From Lysobacter antibioticus (GTDB lineage: Bacteria > Pseudomonadota > Gammaproteobacteria > Xanthomonadales > Xanthomonadaceae), in the NCBI RefSeq assembly GCF_001442535.1, contig NZ_CP013141.1:4182553-4246552 (forward strand): a DNA stretch of 64,000 nt, written 5' to 3'. Shown piece after piece: positions 63,732-64,000 of the stretch. The notes under the pieces are model-generated. The model was not told where the DNA came from. It ran no database searches and saw only the letters and a list, made by a program, of their open reading frames with translations. The number at the start of each line of letters is the position of its first letter. Within the stretch, counting starts at the first letter, position 1. A program made the position numbers and the translations under genes.

Positions 63732-63910
63732 GCGAAAAGAAAGCCTACCCGCTGCGCATCAACGCCGAAGTGCTCGCCGCCGTGCAGCGCTGGTCCGACG
63801 ACGAGTTGCGTTCGCTCAACGCCCAGATCGAATATGTCTTGCGCGACGCCTTGCGCAAGAATGGACGGCTGGCGCGCCAGGACACCCCGACTCCCGAGGA
63901 AGACCCATGA
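63728..63910 (+). CDS. Arc-type ribbon-helix-helix protein
   Basis: 60 aa from a GTG at 63728 overlapping the preceding stop (GTGA). The sequence KKAYPLRINAEVLAAVQRWS then LRSLNAQIEYVLRDALRKNG is an Arc/MetJ-like RHH domain: a beta strand (YPLRI) and two helices, with the SLN-x-x-IEYVLRDAL helix that is typical of Arc family DNA-binding proteins. It is a natural candidate for binding the tandem TGATATCAA sites and autoregulating the operon. Confidence 0.82.
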   Translation: MSEKKAYPLRINAEVLAAVQRWSDDELRSLNAQIEYVLRDALRKNGRLARQDTPTPEEDP

Positions 63911-64000
63911 CCCAGAAGTGGAAACATCAAGTCGTCGAGCTGACCTATCAATTGTTCGAGTCGCCGATGCGGCAACGCATCCAGGAAGAACTCGATACGC
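63907..64000 (+). CDS. DUF4177-like protein, N-terminal part (truncated by window edge)
   Basis: ATG at 63907 overlaps the stop of the RHH gene (ATGA). The visible peptide MTQKWKHQVVELTYQLFESP then RQRIQEELDT fits the start of a DUF4177 domain (W-x-Y/H-x-VVEL... followed by a helix leading to the G-W-E-L motif, here beyond the window). The function of DUF4177 is unknown. Confidence 0.65.
   Translation, partial: MTQKWKHQVVELTYQLFESPMRQRIQEELDT

Overview
The window looks like chromosomal DNA of a Lysobacter-type member of the Xanthomonadaceae. The evidence is very high GC, codon bias strong enough to leave long open frames opposite real genes, neighbourhoods typical of the family (gloB next to a methyltransferase, phoB-phoR-ppk-ppx, opgD-opgH, an XcIDH-type NAD isocitrate dehydrogenase), and many dispersed hairpin repeats containing GTAGGAGCGGCG. 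The species is not fixed by the sequence alone. I see no rRNA, tRNA, CRISPR array, transposase or prophage. This is core and housekeeping DNA interrupted by three repeat-rich intergenic islands.

Layout. 0-8.5 kb: partial methyltransferase (divergent), gloB and a LysM lytic transglycosylase, then minus-strand NhaC-type antiporter, NAD isocitrate dehydrogenase, an AhpD-like protein and grxC, then a BepA-like M48 protease. 8.9-14.7 kb: phoB-phoR-ppk1-ppx, preceded by a good Pho box; this unit joins phosphate sensing to polyphosphate metabolism. 14.7-15.9 kb: repeat island 1. 15.9-21.3 kb: opgD-opgH (periplasmic glucans), divergent from a glycosyltransferase-PAP2 phosphatase pair with a three-unit Pho-box-like array in front. 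21.3-22 kb: repeat island 2. 22-28.6 kb: nitrilase plus GNAT pair, creB-creC-creD with an exact cre tag upstream of creD, and rlmJ. 28.9-35.1 kb: a small secreted eight-cysteine peptide, GNAT/DUF1963 pair, CDF transporter, TonB-dependent siderophore receptor, GNAT enzyme. 35.5-44.6 kb: mfd, a GlcG/HbpS-like protein, two lipoproteins, two pirins flanking aquaporin and small hypothetical genes. 44.6-45.7 kb: repeat island 3. 45.7-49.8 kb: minus-strand cluster MOSC, alpha/beta hydrolase, rlmKL, PmtA-like methyltransferase. 49.8-62.3 kb: amidase, tesB, DUF2007-like membrane protein, an ECF-type sigma factor fused to a membrane domain, a six-EF-hand protein, bpt, lipoproteins, an endo/exonuclease/phosphatase-fold lipoprotein, ATP-grasp enzyme, purT. 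62.4-64 kb: a translationally coupled operon of SPFH protein, small membrane protein, ribbon-helix-helix protein and DUF4177-like protein, running off the end.

The strongest unexplained signals are: a family of multi-hairpin repeat elements present as one plus and one minus copy in each island, with compensatory stem changes; the SPFH/RHH operon with tandem TGATATCAA sites; the small peptide whose cysteines are mirror-symmetric about a Gly-rich turn; a repeat fragment carried in frame inside RlmKL; and regulatory sites (Pho, cre tag) that tie genes here into the phosphate and CreBC regulons. All functional calls rest on motif recognition and gene context. No database search was run.
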